Positions 16,307 to 25,144 of a DNA stretch of 64,000 nucleotides are shown piece after piece (the stretch's first letter is position 1; each line of letters begins with the position of its first letter). The DNA is from Mycobacterium sp. IS-1742 (GTDB lineage: Bacteria > Actinomycetota > Actinomycetes > Mycobacteriales > Mycobacteriaceae). Location: positions 186,001 to 250,000 of the forward strand of contig NZ_LQIV01000041.1 in the NCBI RefSeq assembly GCF_001500125.1, read 5' to 3'. A program made the translations under genes and the position numbers. A model generated the notes under the pieces. That model made no database searches and had not been told where the DNA came from. It was given only the letters and a program-made list of their open reading frames with translations.

Positions 16307-17653
16307 TCAGCGCGTGCCGGGGACCAGCCAGCGTCCGGACAGCGCCCGCCAGCCGACGAACACCAGGCGCAGCACCATGAACGTCGACAGGCCGGCCCAG
16401 ATGCCGAGCAGTCCCCACCCGAACGCCAGCGACAGCCAGATCAACGGCAGGAATCCGACCAGTGCGCTGATCAGCGTGGCGTTGCGCATGAATGTCGCGT
16501 CACCGGCGCCGAGCAGCACCCCGTCGAGCGCGAACACCACACCGGCGACCGGTAGCTGACCCACCAGGAACCACCACGGCACGCCGATCTCGTCGAGCAC
16601 CGACCGGTCGTCGGTGAACACGCCCGGCAACACCGACGACCCGACGGCGAACACGAGCGCCAACAGCCCGGCGGCCACCGTCGAGAAGACGGTCACCCGC
16701 CACGCGACGGACTTCGCGTGCGGAAGGTGACCGGCCCCCAGTGCCGCGCCGACCAGCGACTGCGCGGCGATGGCAAGCGAATCCAGCACCAGCGCAAGGA
16801 AATTCCACAGCTGCAGCACGACCTGGTGGGCGGCCACGGCGGCCGCACCGAACCGCGCGGCCACCGCGCCCGCCGAGACGAAACAGGCTTGGAACGCGAC
16901 GGTCCGCAGGACCAGGTCCCGGCCCATCACCACCTGCGCACGCAGCACCGACGGCTGCGGACGCAGCGGCGCCCGCTCCACGATCAACGCCCGGCAGAAC
17001 AGGATCGCGGCCAGCCACTGCCCGACGACGTTGGCCACCGCCGAACCCGCCAGCCCCATCTCGGGCGCGCCCAGCCAGCCGTACACGAGCAGGGGGCACA
17101 GCACCGCGGACACCGCGAAACCGACGACGACATAGCGCAGCGGCCGCATCGTGTCCTGCACCCCGCGCATCCATCCGTTGCCCGCCGCGGCGATCAGGAT
17201 CGCGGGCACCGCCAGGCTGGCGATGCGCACCCACGGCAGTGCGGCGTCGGCGATCTCGCCGCCCCCGGAACCCGCGCCGGCCAGTGCGGAGACCAGCGGC
17301 ACCGCCGTCGCCTGGACGGCCACCACGATCGTGGTGCCGATGGCCAGGGCCAGCCAGGTGGCCTGCACGCCTTCCCCGACGGCGGCCGTCCGGTCGCCGG
17401 CGCCGTAGAACCGGGCCGCACGCGCCGTCGTGCCGTACGAGAGGAACGTCAGTTGCGCGCTGAGCACACCCATGACGAGCGCACCGATGGCGAGCCCGGC
17501 CAGGCTGAGCGCGCCCAACCGCCCGACGACGGCGAGATCGAACAACAGATAGAGCGGTTCGGCGGCGAGCACACCCAGGGCGGGGAAGGCCAGCGCTGCG
17601 ATGCGCCGGCTGGTCGCCGGCTCGACGGGCGGTACGCCGTCGAGCTCAGCCAA
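16307..17653 (-). CDS. dinF: MATE-family efflux protein DinF
   Basis: An integral membrane transporter of the multidrug and toxic compound extrusion family with twelve hydrophobic segments in two halves (for example FPALGVLAAEPLYLLFDLAVVGRLG at the start). These carriers export cationic drugs or metabolites against H+ or Na+. The frame extends to 17743, but that region is inside nrnA; the TTG at 17653 overlaps the nrnA stop and gives 448 residues, a normal MATE length. It is the last gene of the rimP-to-dinF operon. Confidence 0.88.
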   Translation of the reverse strand: MAELDGVPPVEPATSRRIAALAFPALGVLAAEPLYLLFDLAVVGRLGALSLAGLAIGALVMGVLSAQLTFLSYGTTARAARFYGAGDRTAAVGEGVQATWLALAIGTTIVVAVQATAVPLVSALAGAGSGGGEIADAALPWVRIASLAVPAILIAAAGNGWMRGVQDTMRPLRYVVVGFAVSAVLCPLLVYGWLGAPEMGLAGSAVANVVGQWLAAILFCRALIVERAPLRPQPSVLRAQVVMGRDLVLRTVAFQACFVSAGAVAARFGAAAVAAHQVVLQLWNFLALVLDSLAIAAQSLVGAALGAGHLPHAKSVAWRVTVFSTVAAGLLALVFAVGSSVLPGVFTDDRSVLDEIGVPWWFLVGQLPVAGVVFALDGVLLGAGDATFMRNATLISALVGFLPLIWLSLAFGWGLLGIWAGLSTFMVLRLVFVGWRALSGRWLVPGTR

Positions 17654-18641
17654 GTGCCGCTCGCAGCGCCGCGACCACGTCGTCGGCGGGGCCGCTGGCC
17701 GAATAGCCCGCCGCGAGCCGGTGGCCGCCGCCGCCGAACGCACTGGCCACCGACGTCAGGTCTATCGACTTCGCGCGCATCGACACCGACCAGTGCTGCG
17801 GGCGGAGTTCCTTGAACACCGCGGCCACCTCGGCCTGCTGCGTGGTGCGCACGATGTCGACGATGCTCTCGACTTCCTCGGGCCGCGCGTCGGCGAGCTC
17901 CTCGTGGGTCACCACCGCGTACACCAGGCCGCGGCCGTCCACCGCGTCGGGCAGCAGCCGGGCCGACGCCAGCACGCGCGAGAGCATCGGCAGCCACGCG
18001 AACGGGTGGGTGTCCAGCAGGGTCCGGCTGATCGCGGCGTTGTCCACGCCGATCTCGACCAGCCGCGCGGCCAGCCGGTGCGCGCGGGCGCTCGCCCAGC
18101 GGAACGAGCCGGTGTCGGTGGTGAGGCCGGCGTAGAGACAGTGCGCAACGCCGAGGTCGATCGGCTTGTGCCAGGCGTCGAGGAGTTCGGCGACCAGCAT
18201 CGTGGTGGAGTCCGCCGAGGGGTCGACGTAGTTCGCCGTCCCGAACAGCTGATTGGACGCGTGGTGGTCGATCACCAGCACGCGCCGTCCCGGCGCCGCC
18301 AGCTCCCCCAACTCGCCCAGCCGGTTGACGCTCGGGATGTCCACGGTGACCACCAGGTCGGCGTCGCGGCGCATCGCCCCGGGCGCTACCAGCAGGTGAC
18401 CGCCCGGCAGCGACTGCAACGACTCGGGCAGGTCGGCGGGTGCGGCGAAACTGACCTCGACGCCCTTACCGGCGTGGTCGAGGACCAGCGCCAACGCCAG
18501 CCCGGCGCCGATGGTGTCGGCGTCCGGGTAGACGTGACAGACCACACTGACGGTCGAAGCCGCGGCCAGTATGTCGGCCGCCCGGTATGCGTCTATGCGC
18601 GCGCCGGCTGGTACGTCAGTCGTCTTGTCGATTGCGGTCAC
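17646..18641 (-). CDS. nrnA: DHH-family phosphoesterase (NrnA/CnpB, oligoribonuclease and c-di-AMP phosphodiesterase)
   Basis: A 331-residue DHH/DHHA1 protein with the metal motifs YPDADTIGAG, TVDIPS and VIDHHAS, and the C-terminal GGGGHRLAAGY that binds substrate. The M. tuberculosis counterpart Rv2837c cleaves c-di-AMP, pApA and short oligonucleotides. The frame continues to 18698, but GTG 18641 (VTAIDKTTDVPAG) is the likely start, overlapping the rbfA 3' end by 26 bases. Being in the translation operon fits a role in finishing RNA decay. Confidence 0.93.
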   Translation of the reverse strand: MTAIDKTTDVPAGARIDAYRAADILAAASTVSVVCHVYPDADTIGAGLALALVLDHAGKGVEVSFAAPADLPESLQSLPGGHLLVAPGAMRRDADLVVTVDIPSVNRLGELGELAAPGRRVLVIDHHASNQLFGTANYVDPSADSTTMLVAELLDAWHKPIDLGVAHCLYAGLTTDTGSFRWASARAHRLAARLVEIGVDNAAISRTLLDTHPFAWLPMLSRVLASARLLPDAVDGRGLVYAVVTHEELADARPEEVESIVDIVRTTQQAEVAAVFKELRPQHWSVSMRAKSIDLTSVASAFGGGGHRLAAGYSASGPADDVVAALRAALG

Positions 18642-19122
18642 CGGTGTCCTCAGCGTCGAGCTCGTGGTCCGATTCCCCCGGAGTCTCCTCCGCCCCACTC
18701 ACACGGTACGGGTCCGCATCGCCCGCGTGCTTGGCGCCCTCACGAACTCTCGCCAAATCCTCATCTGCGGCGCGGGCGCGGGCCAGCAACTCCTCCATGC
18801 GGTGCGCGGCGTCGGGCACCGTGTCGCGGACGAACGCCAGGGTCGGGGTGAACCGCACCCCGGTCCCGGCGCCCACCTTGGTCCGCAACACACCCTTGGC
18901 CTTGTCCAGTGCGGCCGCCGCCCCGACGTAATCCGGCTCCTCGTCGAGGCTGCTGCCCAGCACCGTGTAGTACAGCGTCGCGTCGTGGAGATCGTTGGTC
19001 ACCTTGGCGTCGGTGATCGTCACACCGGCCAGCCGTGGATCCTTGATCTCGTACTCGATCGCCGAGGCGACGATGGTGGAGATGCGCTTGGCCAACCGCT
19101 TCGCTCGTGCCGGGTCAGCCAT
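18616..19122 (-). CDS. rbfA: Ribosome-binding factor A
   Basis: A KH-fold 30S assembly factor of 168 residues. RAKRLAKRISTIVASAIEYEIKDPRL at the N-terminus and DAKVTNDLHDATLYYTVLG are the family core; the acidic C-terminal tail after about 130 is actinobacterial. The ATG at 19122 is 3 bases after the infB stop. It acts on 16S rRNA maturation with IF2 and RimP, which are in the same operon. Confidence 0.96.
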   Translation of the reverse strand: MADPARAKRLAKRISTIVASAIEYEIKDPRLAGVTITDAKVTNDLHDATLYYTVLGSSLDEEPDYVGAAAALDKAKGVLRTKVGAGTGVRFTPTLAFVRDTVPDAAHRMEELLARARAADEDLARVREGAKHAGDADPYRVSGAEETPGESDHELDAEDTGDRNRQDD

Positions 19123-19125
19123 ACC

Positions 19126-21891
19126 CTAGGTCCTCGCCTTCTCCACCAGTTCGTACGTCTCGATGACGTCGCCCTCTTTGATATCCGAGTAGGTCAGCGT
19201 CAAACCACATTCGTAGCCGTCGCGCACCTCGGTGACGTCGTCCTTCTCCCGCCGCAGCGACGAGACGGTGAGGTTCTCGGCCACCACGACGTTGTCGCGC
19301 AGCAGGCGGGCCTTCGCGTTGCGCCGCATGATGCCCGACTGGACGAGGCAACCGGCGATGTTGCCGACCTTCGACGACCGGAAGATCGCGCGGATCTCGG
19401 CGCGGCCGAGTTCCTTCTCCTCGTAGATCGGCTTGAGCATGCCCTTGAGCGCGCTCTCGATCTCGTCGATGGCCTGGTAGATCACCGAGTAGTAGCGGAT
19501 CTCCACACCTTCGCGGTTGGCCAGTTCGGTGGCCTTGCCCTCGGCGCGGACGTTGAACCCGATGATGATCGCGTCCGAGGCCGACGCCAGGTTGACGTTG
19601 GTCTCGGTGACGCCACCGACACCGCGGTCGATGACGCGCAGTTCCACCTCGTCGTCGACCTGGATGCCCAGCAGGGCCTCCTCGAGCGCCTCGACCGTAC
19701 CGGCGTTGTCACCCTTGAGGATCAGGTTCAGCTGGCTGGTTTCCTTCAGCGCCGAATCCAGGTCCTCGAGGCTGATGCGCTTGCGGCTGCGGGCGGCCAT
19801 CGCGTTGCGCTTGCGCGCGCTGCGCCGGTCGGCGATCTGGCGGGCGATGCGGTCCTCGTCGACGACGAGGAAGTTGTCGCCGGCACCTGGCACCGACGTG
19901 AAGCCGATGACCTGCACCGGACGCGACGGCAGCGCCGCCTCGACGTCCTCGCCGTGTTCGTCGACCATGCGTCGCACGCGACCGTAGGCGTCGCCTGCCA
20001 CCACCGAGTCGCCGACCCGCAGCGTTCCGCGCTGGATCAGCACGGTCGCCACCGGGCCGCGGCCACGGTCGAGGTGCGCCTCGATCGCCACGCCCTGGGC
20101 CTCCATGTCGGGGTTGGCCCGCAGGTCCAGCGACGCGTCGGCGGTCAGGATGACCGCTTCGAGCAGCGCCTCGATGTTGGTGCCGGCCTTGGCCGAGATG
20201 TCGACGAACATGGTGTCGCCGCCGTACTCCTCGGGCACCAGGCCGTACTCGGTGAGCTGACCGCGGATCTTCGCCGGGTCGGCGCCCTCCTTGTCGATCT
20301 TGTTGACCGCCACCACGATCGGCACGTCGGCGGCCTGGGCGTGGTTGACCGCCTCCACCGTCTGCGGCATCACGCCGTCGTCGGCGGCGACCACCAGGAT
20401 CGCGATGTCGGTGGCCTTCGCACCGCGGGCACGCATGGCGGTGAACGCCTCGTGGCCCGGGGTGTCGATGAAGGTGATCGGCCGCTCGGAACCGTCGAGG
20501 TCGACGGTCACCTGGTAGGCGCCGATGTGCTGGGTGATGCCGCCGGCCTCACCCTCGCGCACGGTGGCGTTACGGATGGTGTCGAGCAGTCGGGTCTTGC
20601 CGTGGTCGACGTGGCCCATGACGGTCACCACCGGCGGACGGACCTCGAGGTCGTCCTCGCCGCCCTCGTCCTCGCCGTAGGTGAGGTCGAACGACTCGAG
20701 CAGTTCGCGGTCCTCGTCCTCGGGCGAGACGACCTGTACGACGTAGTTCATCTCGCTGCCGAGCAGCTCGAGGGTCTCGTCGTTCACCGACTGCGTCGCG
20801 GTGACCATCTCACCGAGGTTGAACAGCGCCTGCACCAGCGAGGCCGGGTTGGCGTTGATCTTCTCGGCGAAGTCGGACAGCGATGCGCCGCGGGCCAACC
20901 GGATGGTCTCGCCGTTGCCGTGCGGCAACCGCACGCCACCGACGACCGGGGCCTGCATGTTCTCGTATTCGGCCCTTTTCGCGCGCTTCGACTTGCGTCC
21001 ACGCTTCGGGGCTCCGCCGGGACGGCCGAACGCACCGGCCGCGCCTCCGCGCTGGCCGGGACGACCGCCGCCACCGGGACGGCCTCTGAAACCACCGGCA
21101 GCCGCACCACCTGCGCCGCCACCACCGCCGGCGCCGCCGCCGCGGTAGTTGCCGCCGCCACCGCCGTGGGGACCACCGGGGCGGCCACCGCCGCCACCGG
21201 GTCCACGACCACCGGGGCCGGGGCGCGGGCCGCCGGGACGTCCCGCGGGAGCGCCCGGACGGGGACCGGCGGGACGCGGCGGCATGTTGTTGGGCGACAT
21301 ACCGGGACGCGGCGTGCCGGGCCGCGGGGCTCCGGGACGCGGCTGCGGCCGGGGAATCGGCCGCTCGACCGGCTGCTGCGTGGAGAACGGGTTGTTGCCG
21401 ACACGCGGGGTGCGCGGTGCGGGCTTGGGCGCCGGGCCGGGGCGGGGACCGGGTGTCGGTCCGGGCCGCGACGGGGCGGGTGCGGGGGCCGGCGCGGACG
21501 CCGCCGGTGCCGCGGGCGCCGCCGACGCAGCCGGGGCCACCGGTTGCGCCGGTGCGGCAGGCTGCGGTGCGGCGGGCTTGGGAGCCGCCGGTTTCGCGGG
21601 AGCCGGCGGGGCCGGGGTCGGAGCCGGCGCGGCCGCTGCGGCGGCCGTGGCGGGTGTCGCGGACGTGGCCGGTGAAGCCGGTGCCGCCGGCGCTCCGTTA
21701 CCTGCGCTCTTGGCGGGGGCGGGCGCGGATTTACTGCCGAACTTCTCGCGCAACCGGCGCGCTACGGGAGCCTCGACTGTCGACGAGGCTGACTTGACGA
21801 ACTCGCCCTGCTCTTTGAGCGTTGCGAGCAATTCTTTGCTGGTGACACCGAGTTCCTTTGCCAACTCGTGCACGCGAGCCTTACCTGCCAC
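19126..21891 (-). CDS. infB: Translation initiation factor IF-2
   Basis: A 921-residue GTPase that brings fMet-tRNA to the 30S subunit. Residues 1-50 are the IF2 N-terminal helical motif (ARVHELAKELGVTSKELL). Residues about 55-300 form a long disordered linker, first Pro/Ala-rich and then Gly/Arg/Pro-rich. The conserved IF2 region follows, with the G1 motif GHVDHGKT at 426-433, DTPGHEAF and NKIDKEGAD, then the C-terminal tRNA-binding domains. The GTG start at 21891 has a GGAGA ribosome-binding sequence. The linker is highly repetitive at DNA level and prone to assembly error. Confidence 0.97.
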   Translation of the reverse strand: MAGKARVHELAKELGVTSKELLATLKEQGEFVKSASSTVEAPVARRLREKFGSKSAPAPAKSAGNGAPAAPASPATSATPATAAAAAAPAPTPAPPAPAKPAAPKPAAPQPAAPAQPVAPAASAAPAAPAASAPAPAPAPSRPGPTPGPRPGPAPKPAPRTPRVGNNPFSTQQPVERPIPRPQPRPGAPRPGTPRPGMSPNNMPPRPAGPRPGAPAGRPGGPRPGPGGRGPGGGGGRPGGPHGGGGGNYRGGGAGGGGGAGGAAAGGFRGRPGGGGRPGQRGGAAGAFGRPGGAPKRGRKSKRAKRAEYENMQAPVVGGVRLPHGNGETIRLARGASLSDFAEKINANPASLVQALFNLGEMVTATQSVNDETLELLGSEMNYVVQVVSPEDEDRELLESFDLTYGEDEGGEDDLEVRPPVVTVMGHVDHGKTRLLDTIRNATVREGEAGGITQHIGAYQVTVDLDGSERPITFIDTPGHEAFTAMRARGAKATDIAILVVAADDGVMPQTVEAVNHAQAADVPIVVAVNKIDKEGADPAKIRGQLTEYGLVPEEYGGDTMFVDISAKAGTNIEALLEAVILTADASLDLRANPDMEAQGVAIEAHLDRGRGPVATVLIQRGTLRVGDSVVAGDAYGRVRRMVDEHGEDVEAALPSRPVQVIGFTSVPGAGDNFLVVDEDRIARQIADRRSARKRNAMAARSRKRISLEDLDSALKETSQLNLILKGDNAGTVEALEEALLGIQVDDEVELRVIDRGVGGVTETNVNLASASDAIIIGFNVRAEGKATELANREGVEIRYYSVIYQAIDEIESALKGMLKPIYEEKELGRAEIRAIFRSSKVGNIAGCLVQSGIMRRNAKARLLRDNVVVAENLTVSSLRREKDDVTEVRDGYECGLTLTYSDIKEGDVIETYELVEKART

Positions 21892-21969
21892 TACATCTCC
21901 ATCTCTAGAGGCGACAGCGGTGGTAGGCGCCGCGCCTCGGGTTAGCTATGACGCATGGTCATCGGGACT

Positions 21970-22341
21970 TCACGGTGTGCTCATGTTCTTCGCTACCTGT
22001 TCTCTTGCCGGGTGAGGCGAACCCGCCGAAACATTCTCGACGTGCTCGATCACCGCGGATAGGTCCGGTGAACCGGTGATTCGCAGCGCTCGGACGAACG
22101 CTCGCCGCCGGATCGCCGCGTGTAGACACTGCGCGTCGGGATGCAACCAGGCACCCCGCCCGGGCAGATTACCCGCTGTGTCAACGGTCGCGGTGCAGTC
22201 ACCGTTCCCGTCCACCACAGCGGCCACTCGAAGCAGTTCGGCGGCCAACTCTCGCCTCCGGCATCCCACACACGTCCGCACGGGCCCCGAGGGGGCTGAC
22301 GCACTTCGATGCGGCGACACCGGAATCTCGCGCTGGCTCAC
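21970..22341 (-). CDS. ylxR: YlxR family RNA-binding protein (DUF448)
   Basis: A small basic protein with the YlxR core GPVRTCVGCRRRELAAELLRV and LPGRGAWLHPDAQCLHAAIRRRAF. Homologues bind RNA or RNase P and always sit between nusA and infB. The frame is open to a GTG at 22359, but the GTG at 22341 (VSQREIPVSPHRS, 123 residues) is 5 bases after a perfect TAGACT -10 box, which suggests a leaderless internal transcript. A proline-rich extra tail follows residue 95. Confidence 0.85.
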   Translation of the reverse strand: MSQREIPVSPHRSASAPSGPVRTCVGCRRRELAAELLRVAAVVDGNGDCTATVDTAGNLPGRGAWLHPDAQCLHAAIRRRAFVRALRITGSPDLSAVIEHVENVSAGSPHPAREQVAKNMSTP

Positions 22342-22352
22342 GGTTGAGTCTA
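22342..22352 (-). promoter_or_regulatory. Putative internal -10 box before ylxR
   Basis: TAGACT on the minus strand at 22352-22347 is followed by five bases and a GTG at 22341. This spacing would start transcription on the GTG. It would give ylxR-infB-rbfA a promoter independent of rimP-nusA. No clear -35 is seen. Confidence 0.4.
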
Positions 22353-22401
22353 GCCCCACGGTCCCCGCGAACCGAAACGGCCGTGCGGTTACGGTCCTGC
22401 G

Positions 22402-23445
22402 CTACCCGTCGCGCACCGCCGATTGCGGGGCGTCCGAACCGGGCCGGTGCTGATCGGGCGGTGCCGCGTCGCTGCGGATGTCGATCCGCCACCCGGTCAG
22501 CCGGGCCGCGAGCCGGGCGTTCTGCCCTTCCTTGCCGATCGCCAGCGACAACTGGAAGTCGGGCACGACCACCCGCGCGGCCCGGGTTTGTTCGTCGATG
22601 ACGCTGACCGATACGACCTTGGCCGGCGAGAGTGCGTTGGCGACGAACCGCGCCGGGTCCTCGTCGTAGTCGATGATGTCGATCTTCTCCCCGGACAGTT
22701 CGCTCATCACGTTGCGGACCCGCTGGCCCATGGGCCCGATGCAGGCACCCTTGGCGTTGAGCCCGGGGACACGCGAGGCCACCGCGATCTTCGACCGGTG
22801 CCCGGCCTCGCGCGCGACCGCGACGATGTCGACCGAACCTTCGTTGATCTCGGGGACCTCGAGACTGAACAGCTTGCGCACCAGGTTCGGGTGGGTGCGC
22901 GACAGGGTGATCAGCGGTTCCCGCGCGCCGCGGGTGACGCCGACGACGTAGCAGCGCAGCCGGTCGCCGTGCTCGTAGCGTTCGCCGGGCACCTGCTCGG
23001 CGGACGGGATGACACCCTCGTTGCCCTTGGTCTCGCTGCCCATCCGCACCACGACCAGGCCGCGGGCGTTCGCGCGGGCATCCCGCTGGATGACCCCGGC
23101 GACGATGTCGCCCTCCCGGGCGGAGAACTCGCCGTAGTTCTTCTCGTTCTCCGCGTCGCGCAGGCGCTGCAGGATGACCTGGCGCGCCGTGGTGGCGGCG
23201 ATCCGGCCGAACCCCTCGGGGGTGTCGTCCCACTCCTGGATGAGGTTGCCGTCGGCGTCGGTCTCGCGCGCCATCACCTTGACCGCACCGCTCTTGCGGT
23301 CGATGTCGATGCGCGCGTCCGACTGATGACCTTCGGTGTGGCGGTATGCGGTCAGCAGCGCCGACTTGATCGTGTCCACGACGACGTCGACCGAGATGCC
23401 CTTGTCCGCCTCGATGGCGTGCAGGGCCGCCATGTCGATGTTCAC
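22402..23445 (-). CDS. nusA: Transcription termination/antitermination factor NusA
   Basis: A 347-residue NusA with an N-terminal RNA-polymerase-binding domain (MAALHAIEADKGISVDVVVDTI), an S1 domain (EGDIVAGVIQRDARANARGLVVV) and two KH domains (IGPMGQRVRNVMSELSGEKID, then LSLAIGKEGQNARLAARL). It lacks the C-terminal acidic repeats of E. coli NusA, as usual for mycobacteria. The GTG at 23445 overlaps the rimP stop (GTGA), so the two are coupled. It regulates pausing and rRNA antitermination. Confidence 0.97.
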   Translation of the reverse strand: MNIDMAALHAIEADKGISVDVVVDTIKSALLTAYRHTEGHQSDARIDIDRKSGAVKVMARETDADGNLIQEWDDTPEGFGRIAATTARQVILQRLRDAENEKNYGEFSAREGDIVAGVIQRDARANARGLVVVRMGSETKGNEGVIPSAEQVPGERYEHGDRLRCYVVGVTRGAREPLITLSRTHPNLVRKLFSLEVPEINEGSVDIVAVAREAGHRSKIAVASRVPGLNAKGACIGPMGQRVRNVMSELSGEKIDIIDYDEDPARFVANALSPAKVVSVSVIDEQTRAARVVVPDFQLSLAIGKEGQNARLAARLTGWRIDIRSDAAPPDQHRPGSDAPQSAVRDG

Positions 23446-24005
23446 GCTCCGGCCTCCTCTCCCGGTCGGCCGGTCAACTCCAGCTCACGCTGGTTCGGTG
23501 GCGAGAACTCCACCTGGACAACGGCTTTGACAATTCCCTCCAGCGGCAGCTCGCGCACCGAGTAGTCGGCGCGCGCACCTTCGCGGACCACCAGCGACAC
23601 GGCTTGGCCGCCGTCGGTGAGCGCGCCCAGCCGGCCGGTCAGCTGCGAACCGTCGGACAGGGTCAGCTCCACCTTGCGGCCGCGCGCCCGCCGGTAGTGC
23701 TTCTCGGTGGTCAGCGGTCTGTCCACCCCCGGGGAGGTGACCTCCAGGACATAGGTGGCCGCCCCGACCGACTGGTCGACCTGGTCGAGGTGTTCGGATG
23801 CCGAGCGCGACAGGCTCGCAATGGTGTCGAGGTCCAGCGGGCGGTCACCGTCGACGACGACGGTGATGCGCGGCGGGCGGGCCCCGCCGTCGATGACGAC
23901 GTTCTCGATCTCGTATCCGGCGCGGGCGAACTCGCCGTCGAGTAGCTCCATCACCTGCTCCTGCGACGGCAACCCCGCCGGCCGCAACTTCGGCTCCGGT
24001 GCCAC
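23442..24005 (-). CDS. rimP: Ribosome maturation factor RimP
   Basis: A 187-residue 30S assembly factor with the signature YVLEVTSPGVDRPLTTEKHYRRARGR and a C-terminal SH3-like domain. The GTG at 24005 is preceded by a GAGGAG ribosome-binding sequence. It is the first gene of the operon continuing through nusA, ylxR, infB, rbfA, nrnA and dinF. An 8-bp hairpin lies in its leader. Confidence 0.94.
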   Translation of the reverse strand: MAPEPKLRPAGLPSQEQVMELLDGEFARAGYEIENVVIDGGARPPRITVVVDGDRPLDLDTIASLSRSASEHLDQVDQSVGAATYVLEVTSPGVDRPLTTEKHYRRARGRKVELTLSDGSQLTGRLGALTDGGQAVSLVVREGARADYSVRELPLEGIVKAVVQVEFSPPNQRELELTGRPGEEAGA

Positions 24006-24042
24006 GACGAGCTCCTCATCTTGAATTGTTCTGAACGCGTGC

Positions 24043-24067
24043 CGGCGGCCGGCCTCGGTGGCCGCCG
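24043..24067 (-). promoter_or_regulatory. Leader hairpin upstream of rimP-nusA operon
   Basis: A perfect 8-bp inverted repeat, arms 24043-24050 and 24060-24067 with a 9-base loop, lies about 40-60 bases before rimP. nusA operons of other bacteria are autoregulated through leader termination, so an attenuator is possible. No U tract is visible, and the same sequence is upstream of the divergent lipoprotein gene. Confidence 0.35.
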
Positions 24068-24150
24068 TAATCGACTATTCACGATACGCCAGGCTCGCCG
24101 GGGCAGACAGCGAACGTGCACCGCCCGACGGCCGGCACGGCAATGGCAGG

Positions 24151-24663
24151 ATGTTGCTCGTGCCGAGCGCCCCCGACATCCTCAGCAGGCGCCGTCTGCT
24201 GGCCGGCGCCGCGGCGCTGGCGGTGCTGAGCGTGTCCGCGGCCGCGTGCGGCTCCGCACCGCCGCCGCCGGAGGTCGACGAGCTGGCCGCCCAGCTCGAG
24301 CGGGCCCGCGCCGACAGCCGGCTGGCCACCGACGCCGCCGCCGGTGCGCGCCCGCCCCTGAAGAAGACACTGACCGCGGTGGCCGCCGAACGCGACGCAC
24401 ACGGGCGGGCACTGGCCGACGAGCTCGTCAGGCTGGTCGGCACCGAGGCGCCGACCGCCACCCCGTCGACGAGTACCGCCGCACCGGCCCGGCCACCGAC
24501 GGTCCGCGACGTGATCGGCGCGCTGCGCCAGTCCGCCGAGAGCGCCACCGGCCTCGCGGCCCAGATGTCCGGCTACCGCGCCGGCCTGCTGGGTTCGATC
24601 GCGGCCGCCTGTACCGCGGCGTGGCAGGTCGCCCTGGCGCCACCACCGAAGGACACCCCGTGA
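24151..24663 (+). CDS. Tat-type lipoprotein of unknown function (Rv2843-like position)
   Basis: A 170-residue protein with a twin-arginine-like signal (SRRRLLAGAAALAVLSVSA) ending in a lipobox, SAAAC, then an alanine-rich helical domain with likely coiled coil (EVDELAAQLERARADSR). The frame is open to 24058, but the upstream part lacks a signal. The ATG at 24151 follows GGCAGG; TTG and GTG just after it are alternatives. It overlaps the next gene by 4 bases. Function is not recognised. Confidence 0.75.
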   Translation: MLLVPSAPDILSRRRLLAGAAALAVLSVSAAACGSAPPPPEVDELAAQLERARADSRLATDAAAGARPPLKKTLTAVAAERDAHGRALADELVRLVGTEAPTATPSTSTAAPARPPTVRDVIGALRQSAESATGLAAQMSGYRAGLLGSIAAACTAAWQVALAPPPKDTP

Positions 24664-25142
24664 CCTCGGTCGAGCCGACCCCGGATCCCGACCTGCCGTC
24701 GCGCCCCGCCGACGGCGCGGACGGGGCGCTCTACGACGCGATCGCCACCGAACACGCCACCATCTACGGATACGGCCTGGTGTCGGCACATTCCACGCCC
24801 GAGGCGAACTGGCTGGTGTCGGCGTCGATCTCCGAGCACCGCGAACGCCGGGAGGCCGCGATCGCGCTGCTCGAGCAGCGGCAGGTGTCCCCGCCCTTAC
24901 CGGCGGCCGGCTACCGGGTGCCGATGCCGGTCGACGATCCGCGTGAGGCCGCCAAGCTGGCGGTCCGCATGGAGGAGGACGGCGCCGCGGCGTGGCGGGC
25001 GGTCGTCGAACAGGCGACCGGCACCGAGGACCGGACGTTCGGGCTGACGGCCCTGACGGAGTCGGCGGTCGCGGCGGCGCGCTGGACGCAGATCGTGGGC
25101 ACCGATCCGGTCACCGTCGCCTTCCCCGGCGGCAACGAGTAG
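24660..25142 (+). CDS. DUF4439 ferritin-like domain protein
   Basis: A 160-residue helical protein with the DUF4439 pattern: ALYDAIATEHATIYGYGLVSAH, then ASISEHRERREAAIALLEQR, and PVDDPREAAKLAVRMEEDGAAAWRAVVEQ. E, H and E placed on successive helices resemble a ferritin-like di-metal core, though metal binding is not proven for the family. The GTG at 24660 overlaps the stop of the lipoprotein gene (GTGA). The coupled pair suggests a joint envelope role. It ends 2 bases from the convergent proS. Confidence 0.8.
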   Translation: MTSVEPTPDPDLPSRPADGADGALYDAIATEHATIYGYGLVSAHSTPEANWLVSASISEHRERREAAIALLEQRQVSPPLPAAGYRVPMPVDDPREAAKLAVRMEEDGAAAWRAVVEQATGTEDRTFGLTALTESAVAAARWTQIVGTDPVTVAFPGGNE

Positions 25143-25144
25143 CG

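Noticed and set aside
18571..21675. A 1034-codon open frame on the plus strand opposite infB
   Set aside because: It mirrors the GC-rich infB coding strand, has repetitive low-complexity sequence and no recognisable domain. Long antisense frames are expected in DNA of this composition.
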